Source: Labia minor | Lineage: Eukaryota > Arthropoda > Insecta > Dermaptera > Spongiphoridae | DNA length: 64,000 nucleotides | Reading direction: 5' to 3' | Assembly: GCA_963082975.1 (NCBI GenBank) | Contig: OY720346.1 | Location: forward strand, 33,445,787 to 33,509,786 | In this document: positions 45,917 to 57,444 of the stretch, piece after piece | How positions within the stretch are numbered: position 1 is the first letter of the stretch | Layout of the letters: each line of letters starts with the position of its first letter | Made by a program: the position numbers and the translations under genes | The notes under the pieces: model-generated | What the model saw: the letters and a program-made list of their open reading frames with translations, nothing else | What the model was told of the DNA's origin: nothing | The model's database searches: none

Positions 45917-46236
45917 AAATGGTAGTAAGGAATTGCATGACCTTTATGCATCTCCAAGCATAGTAAGGGGTATAAAATTGAGAAGGCTGCGATGAGCACG
46001 GCACGTGGCTGGAATGGGAGAGGAAAGAATGGCGAAAAATATATTGGTGGGGAGACCGATTGGGAAACGTTCACTTGGAAGTCCAAGATAGCGATGGGTG
46101 GACAATGTAGGAAGGGACTTGATAGAGATGGGAGAGGGTAGGAGTTGGATGGTTAGAGCTCAGGGTAGGGACACTTGAAAAAATATGGTTGCTGCAGCGA
46201 AAAATTTTTGAGTTCCGTAGAGTCATAGAGAAAAAT
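45917..46236 (+). pseudogene. RTE-like LINE 3' end
   Basis: The plus strand encodes KELHDLYASPSIVRGIKLRR, then the broken glycine/arginine-rich tail, and the 3' terminus GAGTTCCGTAGAGTCATAGA. It is 5'-truncated and better preserved than 8030-8372, with the GRP(L)GKR segment present near 46048. Confidence 0.65.
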
Positions 46237-46871
46237 AGAAATGTTGACAAATACAATACTTTCATTTAAAATATTTTAAAAGGAAGAAAATAATTACAAA
46301 TGACGTTGTATTAAGAAAAAAAATGGTTTATTCATAAAATGTGTGAAGGTTTCGTTGTGAAACGGAAGACGGAATCTGCAGAGATGATAATGTTTAGGAG
46401 TGAAGCTTAGAATTTATAAGCTATTAAGTTTCAGTGCAATTTTAATTAAGGGGGTCGAGGAGAGAGAAGAGGAGAAAGAGGAACATTGAGAATGAAAAAA
46501 AATTGAATGAAGATCGGTCAAGAGAGGCATTTATAGTAAACGATCCTATATTCATATGAATATTTTAAAAGCAAAATACTAATTCATGAGTAATAATAAA
46601 ATAATTTGTTTATAATAAAACAAAGATTTTAAATTTTATAATTAAATTAAGAAAAAAATTATAAATAATTTTAAATAAGATTAAATGAAAAATTTTCTGA
46701 ATGACATAATGATAAAATTAATTTAAAAAGAATATTAGAGATATTATCTTAATTTTTATAATTATACAAATATAGGAAATAGAAATAAAAACGTTATCAA
46801 TTAATAATAATATGTAGCTATGATAAAAATGATTAGTCTATGTATTTTATAATAGTATCTATTTCATTAAT

Positions 46872-46914
<43 letters not shown>

Positions 46915-47095
46915 TGAGATTGTCAAGTTGGCGAATCTTTTTAACTTTTTGTTCTTAACCATACTCTATATTATTTAATAGTTCTTCTTTATTTGAATTC
47001 AATTGTTAGGGCATAGTAAGTGAACTCATTTACACTATACTTTAGAGAAACGATTAGTGACGTGAGTACAAACCAGACAAACAATTATATACATA
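46237..47095. other. A+T-rich DNA with TA repeat
   Basis: Contains (TA)n at 46875-46911. No gene recognised. Confidence 0.5.
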
Positions 47096-47225
47096 ATAGA
47101 CGAGTTTAGAGATCGTTTTGGGGAAACTTCACCTCGTAAAACATCCCTGGTTGAATGAGAAAAACGTGCTTTTGCTTTGGCCAGTAGTGACAAGACAGGA
47201 AACATGTACTGCCACTAACCCACCA
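47096..47225 (+). pseudogene. Insect-type transposase N-terminal HTH fragment
   Basis: The plus strand from 47100 reads DEFRDRFGETSPRKTSLVE, a stop in place of a conserved Trp, and EKRAFALASSDKTGNM. This resembles the DUF4817-type helix-turn-helix domain (FR.RFG..P.....L.WE..A...GSV.DK.RSGRP) found at the N-terminus of insect IS630-type transposases. Only about 40 residues remain. It is a low-complexity-free, isolated relic. Confidence 0.4.
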
Positions 47226-47837
47226 CAAAATAGAGTAGAGTTAAAACCAAAGTTTGAAATAGTATTATAAAATAAATAAATATAAAAAAATATTATACTT
47301 AAATAAGAATAAATAAATGAATAAAATTTATTGAAATGTCATTTAAGAAATTAAAAAAATGGAAGAGGATCGGGAACTTCTCGGACATCCTATACATATA
47401 TAAATATATATATATAATATTAAATTAAATACAATATAAAAATTATACAATGGTTATTTTGTTAGAATCCAATTAAATTGGAAATCTATGATCCATGATG
47501 ACGAGAAAAGCAAGAAAGATAGAGAGAGAGAGAGAGAAAGAGAGGTAAAATAACGAGTACTTACATAATCTTATACCCCACAGGGAAAACCAAATTCAAT
47601 GCATGACGAAAATTCTAATCATCATAATAAAATCTATTTTTATAATAAATGAAGAAATTGTATTATTTATTATTATATTATTGTTTACAAAAAATAAATT
47701 ATTGATATATTGTTTATATTAAAAATAAGTAGATATTAAATAAGTAATTAATTAATAATAATATAATAATTTATTGAAATAAATTGATGAATTGTATTAA
47801 TTTTCAATTGTATAATAATATATATTATAATACATAG
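47226..47837. other. A+T-rich intergenic DNA
   Basis: No gene recognised; GA repeat near 47521-47538. Confidence 0.5.
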
Positions 47838-48072
47838 GAGGCAGCTTAGCCGTGTGTGTATAGCGGCAATTTTCTACACATGAAGTCGGCGTTCGATTCC
47901 AACTAAGAACAAAAATTTTCTAATAAACTCAATTTAACATCAGCTGCCTCCCGCTCCAGGAACTGACAAGCCTGGTTCTAAATAACCCTGCACCAGCAGG
48001 ATTACTTCAAAAAATAAGCAACCACAAAGTGGGAGCTTTGCGTGATCCCAGATGATCCAAATGCAAATAATA
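47838..48072 (+). mobile_element. tRNA-derived SINE, type II, internally deleted
   Basis: Same head (GGCAGCTTAGCCGTGTGTGT, GGCGTTCGATTCC), body and tail (GGGAGCTTTGCGTGATCCCA then AATAATAATAA) as 13618-14010, but missing about 160 bp between AAGCAACCA and GGAGCTTTGCG. Confidence 0.7.
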
Positions 48073-48896
48073 ATAATATATAATACATAGATTTATTTAT
48101 TATTTAGATAGATAAAAATTAAGAAGCAATTTTCTCTTAAGAAAACAGATTTTTAATAACCACTTCAATCCTTTTACTAATTTTGAAATTGAATCTTGAA
48201 TTTGATATTTTATAGATAATATAAAATGAATTTAATACAAACTAATTAATTATTTCAAATATTATAAAATAAAATCTCATAAATTTTTATAGGTATATGA
48301 AATCGATATTAGATTAATTTTTAATCAACAAAGTAGATCTCGAATGGACATTTTTCCAATAAACTTTCCATCATCTTCATTCTCCCCTTCTCAACTATAA
48401 AAAAATTCCTATACTTTTACAATTTCATTATTTTTTTTTTAAATTAATCTCCTTTTCTATCAAACCAGTCTAATATTTATTTTATATGTAAATGGACTTT
48501 TGAATATTTATAATCAATAAATTCTTGATAAAATATGATAAAAAAAAGAAATTTTCACTAATACTTTTATCATCATCATTGATTGGTTTTGGAAAAAGGA
48601 ATTTCAAGAATTTGTATTAAAAATTTTCTTTCCAATTTTTTCTCTTTCTCTCTCTCTCTCTTTCTCTCTGTCGATCAATCATTCTCAAATTTAAAATTCA
48701 TAAGTAAATAAATATATACTTAGACATATAGATTTTTTTAATTAATAAAATTTTTTATAATATCAATTATTAATAATAAATTTTATATTGATAGAATCAA
48801 ATATTTATTTAAATAATTAAAAAAAGTTGATAATTAATGTAGATATTTTTTTTTAATAATTAAATTTTCAATAATATTTATATATATATATATTAA
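48073..48896. other. A+T-rich intergenic DNA
   Basis: CT-rich tract at 48640-48668. No gene recognised. Confidence 0.5.
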
Positions 48897-49025
48897 CTCT
48901 TTAGTGGTTTAGTGGTTAGCACGACAGTCTACCACACAAAGGCTCGAGTAGGGAAATTCCATAATTAATCATTTCTCTTTAAAGCTCTGCGAGATCCTCA
49001 GGGTCTATCTGCCAATAATAATAAT
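48897..49025 (+). mobile_element. tRNA-derived SINE, short variant
   Basis: The head TAGTGGTTTAGTGGTTAGCA resembles the D-arm of Glu/Asp-type tRNAs, with a degenerate T-arm (AGGCTCGAGTAGGG). The short body ends GCTCTGCGAGATCCTCAG...AATAATAATAAT, sharing the end design of the type II SINE, presumably to use the same LINE machinery. Confidence 0.5.
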
Positions 49026-49711
49026 TATTTAAATATATATATATGCACAATTTTATAGAACGTATTATAGGGTATATTGTAAACTAGTTCTTTAAATTAA
49101 ATTTATGTAGAAGTAAACAAAATGTTAAAATATAAACAAATTGTGTTAGTTCTCCTTTAAAACGCAATTGCAGGATTCTAAAATTGATGCCAAATGTTAC
49201 CCTATCTGCCCCTCGAGTTCTTATTAACACTTCATAAATCTTTCACCATAAATCAAAATCATTTCCCATTTTTTACCAGATTTTATTTAGAAGTAGTAAT
49301 ATATTATTAAGACTACAATGTAAAAATTTCAAATATACCTAAATATAATTTATTTCAATGGATGTGATTATGATTAGTATAAAGTGTAAATATATGGTAT
49401 ATATAGATTTATTTAATAATAAAAAAATGATTAATTTATTAATTTACATTAGTTTATTTTAAGCATTTGGAGGAAATAATTAGAGATAAATTATGTATAT
49501 TTTATATTATTCTGTAAATATTATATATACATATATACATAAATGTATATTTTTAATTAAATTATTAATATTAATTAAATATTTCATTTAAAAAAGAAAT
49601 AAAAATAATTGTGAAAATTAATCAATCTCCAATTAATTGATAATTGTATATAAATTATATTCTATGTACATGTTATATAAATAAATTTATGGGTTTTTCT
49701 TTTTAAATTAG
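49026..49711. other. A+T-rich intergenic DNA
   Basis: Nothing recognised. Confidence 0.5.
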
Positions 49712-50331
49712 CTGGAGTGTCTCCACTCGACTATCTCGCAATTTGAATTGGATTAATTAACACATATATTATAAATAAATTAAATTTAATTAATTATAAA
49801 TTATAAATTAAAATTAATAAATAATATTTATTAAACCAGCGCATGTTTGGCTCTTTGTTGATGGCACCACGTCACGTGTTGGCGCGTGAAATTTGCAGTG
49901 TTAAAAAATTAATTCTGGTACTTTCACCGATTCAACCAAACTGAAATTCTATATATAGCAGTTTTATACAATTTTTAATCATATGAAAAATTATCAAACA
50001 TATATCTTTATTTTTACGGTCACTTTAGAGGAAAAAAAAATCAAAACGTTGTAGGTAATGACCCTCTTCCGGTTGAGCTACATTTCTCAAAAGTTGATAG
50101 AAAACTACAAATTTTGAATAATGTCGGTATACCAAATTTCATTATTCTAGCTCAAACTGTTTTTGCGTAATCTTGTCTACATACACACATAGACACACAC
50201 ACAAACACACTGATATTTTTCTCAACCTTAGTGAAAATGATTCAGGAACCTTCAAAACGTATAAAAACATCAAAATATCAACATCGAAAATTTTCGTGAT
50301 CGCAATACTATCTCTGGCAAGATAGTAAAAA
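49712..50331 (+). mobile_element. Family B repeat, uninterrupted full-length copy
   Basis: Best reference copy, about 620 bp: CTGGAGTGTCTCC, ACTATCTCGC, A+T-rich block, CACGTCACGTGTTGGCGCGTG, the TTCTGGTACTTTCACCGATT block, the CACTTTAGAGGAAA block, the imperfect CA repeat (50181-50212), and the 3' hairpin ACTATCTC-TGGC-AAGATAGT (one mismatch). It has no coding capacity. Confidence 0.75.
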
Positions 50332-50597
50332 CTGTTGATTAATATTTATGAATCTATTCTACACTAATTAATATAAGTTTTATTTTACTTTATTTTAACG
50401 GATAATTTTAATGAAATAAATAGAATTAATATTATTCTTAGAAATTACTTTTTTATTTATTTGTTTTTGATAAATTATATTCATTTTATATATTTTTGAG
50501 ATTAAAATAGAAAAAAAATATCTTATAATATCTCTAATCATAATATCAAAGGGTAAATATGTTAAATAATAAAACTTGCTTGATAATATAATTATAA

Positions 50598-51233
50598 TAA
50601 GTTGACCTGTGGCCAGGTCCGAACCGACCGATTGAAATAAATTAATTTCCAGCTACAGAAACAATTTTAAATAATTTTCATATATCTATTAATGTAATAA
50701 AAAACAGATATGGATATAACATAAATATTTTTAATTTTATTTTATTTATAATATATATGTAAGACCAGACTGTGACGTCATGAATGGCTGGATGACGTCA
50801 TATAATTTTAAATCAAGAAAAAACTAATAAATATGATTTTTCTCGAGGATAAAACCAATACAAAGTGCATCATTCGTGGTGATATATAAAAAAATCTCCT
50901 TTGGTGTGAAAATAACCCTTTCCTTCCTATCGTCGATCGCTAATACTACCACTTCCGGTTTCCGGAATTGCACCAAAAGTTGATCAATTCATCCCACTGA
51001 TGCATTAAGTAAATATACCAAATTTCATCAAAATCGGTTGAGCCGTTCAGGCTGTACACATCTATACGGACGGACAGACGGACGGACGGACAGACGGACG
51101 GACAGACGGACAGACATCATGCTAAAAATACTTTTTTCTGTTTAGAAAATGCATGATTCGTGGAGATATGTAAAAATCTCCACATGTGAAATTTGGTGTG
51201 AAAACAATACCTCCCTTACTATCGTCGGTCGGT
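50598..51233 (-). mobile_element. Family A repeat, full-length with expanded microsatellite
   Basis: Minus orientation, full-length. The CRE-like pair TGACGTCA is intact (near 50772 and 50791). The tetranucleotide region 51066-51117 is expanded to about 13 GGAC/AGAC units, the longest here. The 3' hairpin GACCTG-TGGC-CAGGTC is intact. It is flanked by A+T-only sequence. Confidence 0.75.
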
Positions 51234-51667
51234 AAATATAGTTTATATCATTAAATTGATTGTAATTATTAAGTTTGTTGTTAAAGACATTCTGCATAAA
51301 TCACCCTTACCACTCATAAAAACATTTAATAAATTATCTTGGATTTCATTAATACCTAAACTGAATTTTAATTAAGATCATCATTTTTCAATACTGATAA
51401 ATGAAATATATTTGAGTAGAGGTGACACTGATAAAAAAAATACACTATGCATTCATTTATTTAAATTTGATAATAAAGCCCATGATAATCTATTAAATTC
51501 CTATCCTCTCTCAATTATATCACATTTACCTTTACATTGTTTTCTAACCTAACACCCATCGTTGATTAATTAATTTTTATATTATTTATGTATTGTAGAT
51601 ATGTAACATTTAAAACAATTATGTTAAAATTTTTTATTCTTTTTAAATTATATACCTGTATATCTGT
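51234..51667. other. A+T-rich intergenic DNA
   Basis: Nothing recognised. Confidence 0.5.
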
Positions 51668-51860
51668 ATATATCTCGACTACTATATCGAAAATTTTTGG
51701 TTAACCCTATTACCTCCATCTTTTCCCAATTCGCACAAATATATATTTATATTTTCTACCAACCTCGTAATTAAACTTCTTCATTACCCTTTTCATACCT
51801 ATTTCTTACATATTTTAGCCTCCGAAATGTTTAAATTGTTACTAAATGTTAGGAGATGCA
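51668..51860 (-). pseudogene. Very diverged RTE-like LINE 3' end
   Basis: The plus strand CGACTACTATATCGAAAATT near 51677 and GTTAGGAGATGCATAAAGGTC near 51848 correspond to the inverse of the LINE 3' terminus and of the ..DLYASP.. coding block. Most of the region between is decayed. Confidence 0.35.
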
Positions 51861-52073
51861 TAAAGGTCCAATACAACATATAACTTAATAGGAACTAAAT
51901 AGTTTTATAGATTTAATTTTTGATTTGTTTTAATGAAAATTTTGATGAAATTAGGCGTTAGCTTGAGAGTACCAGAGTATAAAAAGTGTCATTCCATATT
52001 TAAAAGATTACTGATAGGAAAAAATTGAATTCATTAAAATATGATATATAATCTCTTGATATAAAAATTGTTT

Positions 52074-53323
52074 TTACTATCTCACCAGGGATAGTATTGC
52101 GATCACGAAAATTTCTATGTTGAGATTTTGATGTTTTTATACGTTTTGAGGGTCCCTGAATCATTTTCACTAAAGTTGAGAAAAATGTGGGAGTGCGTGT
52201 GTGTGTATATGTGTTAGTATGTAGACAAGATTACACAAAATTGGTTTGAGCTAGAATTATGAAATTTGTTATACGGGCATTATTCAAAATTCGTAGTTTT
52301 CTATCAACTTTTGAGAAATGTAGCTCAACCGGAAGAGGGTCATAACCTACCACGTTTTGATTTTTACCGACCGACGATAGTAAGGGAGGTATTGTTTTCA
52401 CACCAAATTTCACATGTGGAGATTTTTACATATCTCCACGAATCATGCATTTTCTTAACAGAAAAAAGTATTTTTAGCATGATGTCTGTCCGTCCGTCAG
52501 TCTGCTTGGTTTCCGTATTGATGTGTACAGCTTGAACGGCTCAACGGATTTTGATGAAAATTGGTATATTTACTTAATGCATCAGTATGATGAATTGATC
52601 AACTTTGGTGCAAATCCGGAAACCGGAAGTGGTAGTATTAGCGATCGACCATAGGAAGGGAAGGGTTATTTTAACACCAAATTTCACATGAGGAGATTTT
52701 TTACATATCACCACGAATCATGCACTTTGTATTGGTTTTATCCTCAAGAAAAATGATCTTTATTAGTTTTTTCTCAATTTAAAATTATATGACGTCATCC
52801 AGCCATTCATGACGTCACAGCCTGGTCTTACATATATATTATAAATAAAATAAAATTAAAAATATGTATGTTATATCCATATCTGTTTTTTATTACATTA
52901 ATAGATATATTAAAATTATTTGAAATTGTTTCTGTAGCTGGAAATTAATTTACTTCAAACCGTCGGTCGGTTCGGACCTGGCCACAGGTCAACTTATTTT
53001 TCCTCTAAAGTGACCGTAAACATAAAGATATACGTTTGATAGTTTTTCACATGTTTAAATTAATTGTATAAAACCAGTCTAGAATTTAAGGTTGATTGAA
53101 TATCTGAAAGTACTGGAATTAATTTTTTAACACGTTGACAGGCAATCACGCGCCAGGAAGTGACGTGATGCCATCAATAAAGAGCCAAACACGCGCTGGT
53201 TTATTAAATATTATTTATTAATTTTAATTTATAATTTAATTAATTAAATTTAAATTAAATATATATTAATTAATTAATTAATCCAATTCAAATTTGCGAG
53301 ATTATCGTTTGGAGACACTCCAG
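52074..53323 (-). mobile_element. Family B repeat, copy 4, interrupted by family A
   Basis: Minus orientation: 3' hairpin at the left (ACTATCTC-ACCA-GGGATAGT, mostly paired), the GT-rich microsatellite at about 52190-52216, the GTTTGAGCTAGAATTATGAA block, then a family A insertion (52366-52996), the CCTCTAAAGTGACCG block and the 5' end GGAGACACTCCAG at 53311-53323. Comparison with 49712-50331 shows the insertion is in the T tract before CCTCTAAAG. Confidence 0.75.
52366..52996 (+). mobile_element. Family A repeat, full-length, inserted in a T tract of family B
   Basis: The cleanest evidence for the family's boundaries. ACCGACCGACGATAG at the start and GGTCAACTTA at the end are bordered by TTTTT on each side, which in the uninterrupted B copy is one T run. 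No longer target duplication can be shown. Both TGACGTCA palindromes and the perfect 3' hairpin GACCTG-GCCA-CAGGTC are present. Confidence 0.85.
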
Positions 53324-53422
53324 ATTATTTTTAAATTAATCATTTCTGCATCCCTTATTGTTTTCGAGATAGCAATACTTAACAATAATATAATGAACTT
53401 ATAATGAAGATATGCACTGATA

Positions 53423-53452
53423 TATATGTAATATATATATATATATATATAT
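53423..53452. repeat. (TA)n microsatellite
   Basis: About 14 TA units, near the right edge of family B copy 4. Confidence 0.8.
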
Positions 53453-53545
53453 AGGTATATTATTTTTAAATTTATAAAAATAATTAATGATTCATTTTTA
53501 TATTTTTTTTTTACCATTAAGCTTAACTATAAATTAGTTCCTTAC

Positions 53546-53804
53546 CAATAACATATGAGTACCCATCAAGCGTAAGGGTACACTTCCTTCCAGTAAGTGG
53601 AGGTGGTGAATGTCTTGAATGTCGGTAATTGGAACTACGACCACCTGGATCACTATGACATTTATGTACAGGATCTTTTCGTTCTGGGCCAATGTTTACT
53701 GACTCTTCAATTGGCTCCATCAGTGAGAATGGATGACATACACGCACACGCACTGACACACAAACATGATTATGATTCAATCCCAATTGAACAAATGCTA
53801 TTGC
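53546..53804 (-). CDS. Candidate internal exon of an unidentified host gene
   Basis: The minus strand is open across this 259-bp stretch in one frame, with balanced codon use unlike its surroundings. Upstream is a convincing acceptor region: a long pyrimidine tract (minus strand of about 53920-53955) and ACATACAG| at 53805. Downstream is a consensus donor TTG|GTAAGG (GT at 53545-53544). The peptide includes MEPIEESVNIGPERKDPV, then a Ser/His/Arg-rich stretch (GRSSNYRHSRHSPPPLTGRK) and CTLTLDGYSYVIG, which looks like a cytoplasmic region of a larger protein. I cannot name it. An opposite frame (53597-53836) is also open, so the strand is not certain. Confidence 0.3.
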
Positions 53805-54069
53805 CTGTATGTCGAGATGTCATACGCTTATTATGATAATTCACAAACACAAACATGACACAGACACATGAAAACACAATTTGTGTTACTTGTCAAAATT
53901 ATACCAATGGCATTGGCATTGGAAAGAGGAAGAGAAAGAGGGGGAGGGAGAAAGTACACATATTCAAGTTTAAGAGGCAATCGAAATGTCAGGGGCACCG
54001 AAAAGTATCAATCACAATCACGAGAAACGATACGATAGAGATAATGTATATATCAGAGATACTGTAAAT
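53805..54069. other. Sequence beside the candidate exon
   Basis: If the minus-strand exon is right, this would be the end of the upstream intron, rich in pyrimidines on that strand. A plus-strand frame at 53855-54067 is lysine/arginine-rich and low-complexity. Confidence 0.25.
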
Positions 54070-54593
54070 TTATATATTTATGTATATATATCATAAATAA
54101 ACTATTTCAAAGAATGAATATAATAAATATTACTAAAAGATAATATATATATATTTATTTATATTTTTATATATATGCATTTATTTGTATGATAATAAAT
54201 TATATTTTATCATTAAAATATAACAATACAATTGTGTTTATTAAATACGTGAAGAACAAAATATTGTTTTCAAAATAAATAAAAATTATAGAATTGTCTC
54301 AAACAGAAAAATTATTATTTAATTAAAATTTAATAGAAAAAAATATTTTTTTTTTTATTATTTCAATTAAAGTTAAGAAATAAAATAATTTTTAATATTA
54401 TATATATATATATATATTTATTTATTTATATTTAATAATAAATATGTCAATTGGTTTTATTATTATTATTTTTAATTGTAATTTTATTTTTACCTTTTAT
54501 AGTATATTTATATATAAATAATAGAATTTATTTATTTAAAACACAAATATTATTTATAATATAGTTGTGTTATTATTATTTTTTTTTTTACAG
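54070..54593. other. A+T-rich DNA
   Basis: Nothing recognised apart from TA repeats near 54145 and 54400-54415. The right edge (T run then ACAG at 54590-54593) looks like a splice acceptor. Confidence 0.4.
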
Positions 54594-54643
54594 TATCCGT
54601 GAATTGGAAAAAATTCGCGTGTTTTCCCGACCCGACCGATATG
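54594..54643 (+). CDS. Possible terminal coding exon
   Basis: A run of T followed by ACAG precedes this stretch. One frame reads IRELEKIRVFSRPDRYV then stop, a plausible C-terminal tail. It is short, and G+C-richer DNA follows to about 54860, so this may instead be a repeat or promoter. Very tentative. Confidence 0.15.
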
Positions 54644-54865
54644 TATAGATAAATGATGAGGGAATTATAATTGTGGGGGAAAAGGCCACGCACTTTCAAT
54701 AGTTCGATGAGGTTACCAGGCCGACGGACGGCGCGCGTTTGCCGTTGAATGTTCGACGCAAGCCAACAGGCAGTGTAGGGAGGGAAAAAGGAGCGGTACT
54801 GTAGTTTAGAGAGGGGACATCAATGGTGGAAGGGAGAGGCAAGTCTGGAGACCAATATATATAAT
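54640..54865. other. G+C- and CpG-rich patch
   Basis: Contains GGCCGACGGACGGCGCGCG at about 54719-54738 and several CpG. It could be a 3' untranslated region, a promoter or part of an unknown repeat. A 65-codon minus-strand frame has no recognisable domain. A similar CCCGACC...GACCGATAT string occurs at 61070-61105. Confidence 0.25.
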
Positions 54866-54869
54866 ATAT

Positions 54870-56142
54870 ACATATATATATATATATATACAAAAACTAA
54901 TTCAACTTCCACCTCTCCCCATCTTCATCCCCCCACCAACACATAAATTTAATCAAATAATTAATAATTTCTCAAAACAATAATAACCATTAATTAATTC
55001 CATGGGGGTGAAACGCAAATGAGATTTCCGGAGACCTTATGTGTTTTTACTCTGGACATTCTAAGATGTGGTCGATGTCGACAAATTACATATTTTTTTA
55101 AAATTTTTGTTTATTTTGATCATGTCACGTGCATTGATTTGATCACCATTTTGACTAAAAGACATCAGCTGATGTTGTTTATATAGTAAGTATAATTTTA
55201 TTATTATATAAAATATGTTTATATAATTAATTAATTATATTATTATATATATATATATTAATTAATATTATATTATATTATATAAAATGTATAATATTTG
55301 ATAATTTTGCAGATTATGTGTTACTCTTCCTAGAGAAGTTTTAATTTTAATATTATTATAAGATAAATCATTGTTAAATTTATGAATTTTTATTTGTCAT
55401 CAGCAATAGGTTTGATGGATTTCTTTTTTTATTATTATTTTATTTAATGTGTAAAAAAATATATTTTAAATTAATTTTTTAACCGTGAAACAGTCACAGA
55501 TTTTGTAAATAATTTATTGTAATTTTTATCCTTTAAATAAAGATATTACATTTAAAACATTACTCTTTTTATCTACATGTGTAAATTTCTAACTGTAATT
55601 TAAAAATTTTTTTTCATTCCATCTATTTCTTCTAAATAAAAATAAATTTCAAAAACCATCCAAGCTCCCACCCCCTTTTCCATCAATTAGTTATTCTGAA
55701 CATTCTAAGATGGCGCCAAATAAGGTTTCAAACGTTAACACGGGAGTGTCAAGTCTTGTTTATGTCTGTGATATATATATATAATCTTAAATCCTGTTAA
55801 TATTTTAAAATTAATTATTCTTTTAATAAAAATTCGAAGCAGCCCTCGATTCAAATGTTACCGGACTTTTGGTCCACTCTGTACAATATAAATTATTTAT
55901 CTAAATATCTCTTTGGGTTACTTCATGTTCATTATTGCAGCACATTCCTTCAACATTCTTACTTGGACCCACCTTTAACCAATTATTATTCTTTTATATC
56001 TATTTATAATTATTATTTTTTCCTCTCTATTTTAAGTCATTTCACAATTTTATTCTTTAAAAACAAATTACAATCTTTCTTCTCAGTTAAATCTATACCA
56101 GGGTTTTTCAAACGCTTTGAAGTTGATACTACAGAAACATCA
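54870..56142. other. Mostly A+T-rich intergenic DNA
   Basis: Two short segments share ACATTCTAAGATG (near 55064 and 55699), so a dispersed repeat may be present. No gene is supported; the frame at 55855-56196 has no domain and runs into a family A end. Confidence 0.4.
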
Positions 56143-56175
56143 AAAACAATACCTCCCTTACTATCGTCGGTCGGT
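56143..56175 (-). mobile_element. Family A repeat, 5'-terminal fragment
   Basis: Only the first 33 bp or so of family A in minus orientation, from AAAACAATACCTCCC to the cap GGTCGGT. Confidence 0.6.
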
Positions 56176-57444
56176 AAAAAGTTCAGGTACCACTAAAATT
56201 ATTTTGTTACTAAAAGTAACAATACTGTAAGTACCACTGTCAGATTACAAGATACACCTGTAGTTTAAGAACTTATGATGTCATCTATAATAAAATATAT
56301 ATTGAAGTAAATTTAGTAAATTTTTATAATACACAAAATAACTTAATAACCTCATATCGCAATAAAATAAATTTAATTAATAATAGTTAAATTGTTTTAT
56401 CATTATTTTTTAAATTATTTTTCATTTGCTATTATATTAAATCTATATAGAGTTATACATAAAGAAGAAATTATAATTTATATGAGAAAAGAGGTTACAA
56501 GAGCGGTTTACTCCCCTGACGGATCGTAAAGCTATACATAAATTTCTAAAGTAATACTTTATTACTCATAAACGGACAACTACAAAAACAACAAAGAGAA
56601 TGAATATATAAATTGTTAAAATATTTATATCCGGATTTACAATTTGGCACAATGTATCAATAAAAATATCTCTTTAATTTAAAAAAAATAAAAAATTTAT
56701 TCTCCCTCGTATGGTTACATAAACCATATCTTCTTAAATGTGGTTTGTATATACAAGAGAAAGATTGTAAAGTTGTGAATGTGGATGTTCAATTCCTTTA
56801 AATGCTACTATTTTACTATTTTTTTCATCTAAAATGGCAGTTATAATAAAAAGGCAAAATTAGACGATTCGTTATTTCAATATTTTTAAAAATATTGTAA
56901 TAACTAATCAATTAATTTATTAATTTTTTTTTTGTTTATAAAAATATTTTTAACTGTATCTAGAGAGTTATGAATGCAGATGGAATATTGGTCATTGTAG
57001 ATTCCTAGCTTAAATCAGTATATGCTCAAATCTGGCCTCCAGGCTTCTGGATTACATGAAAGACCCACCCTCCCCAACCAAAAGTAAATATGTTATAACG
57101 TTATAACAAGTAAACATCATAGTTTATCTTGTGGATGAAAAAATATTGTAAAATTATATTTTGTTTTTGAAGTTATTTAATTATTATTAATTATAATTAT
57201 ACTATTTTAAATTATATATATTAATGTCTTTAAATTATTGTATATTAATTACAATAAAAAATTCTTATTCACAAATCTCGTTCAGTTCAAATTCGGTTTA
57301 ACAAGTGAAACCAAAAATTTCTTTATTCGCTTATCTATTCGGTATATCAATAATAAATGATTCAGTATCCTTCATTCGGATGCTCCTAGGAAAATCAGTT
57401 TTATTAGAGTTAGTTTTTATTGGTCTGGTTTTAAAGAAAAACAT
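56176..57444. other. A+T-rich intergenic DNA
   Basis: No gene recognised. GGCCTCCAGGCTTCTGG near 57034 is a small hairpin. Confidence 0.45.

Noticed and set aside
51066-51117. Possible CRISPR-like tandem array of GGACGGACAGAC
   Set aside because: It is a simple tetranucleotide repeat inside family A with no spacers, in a eukaryotic genome.
53302-53517. Tyr/Ile-rich 71-codon frame
   Set aside because: Translation of a TA microsatellite.
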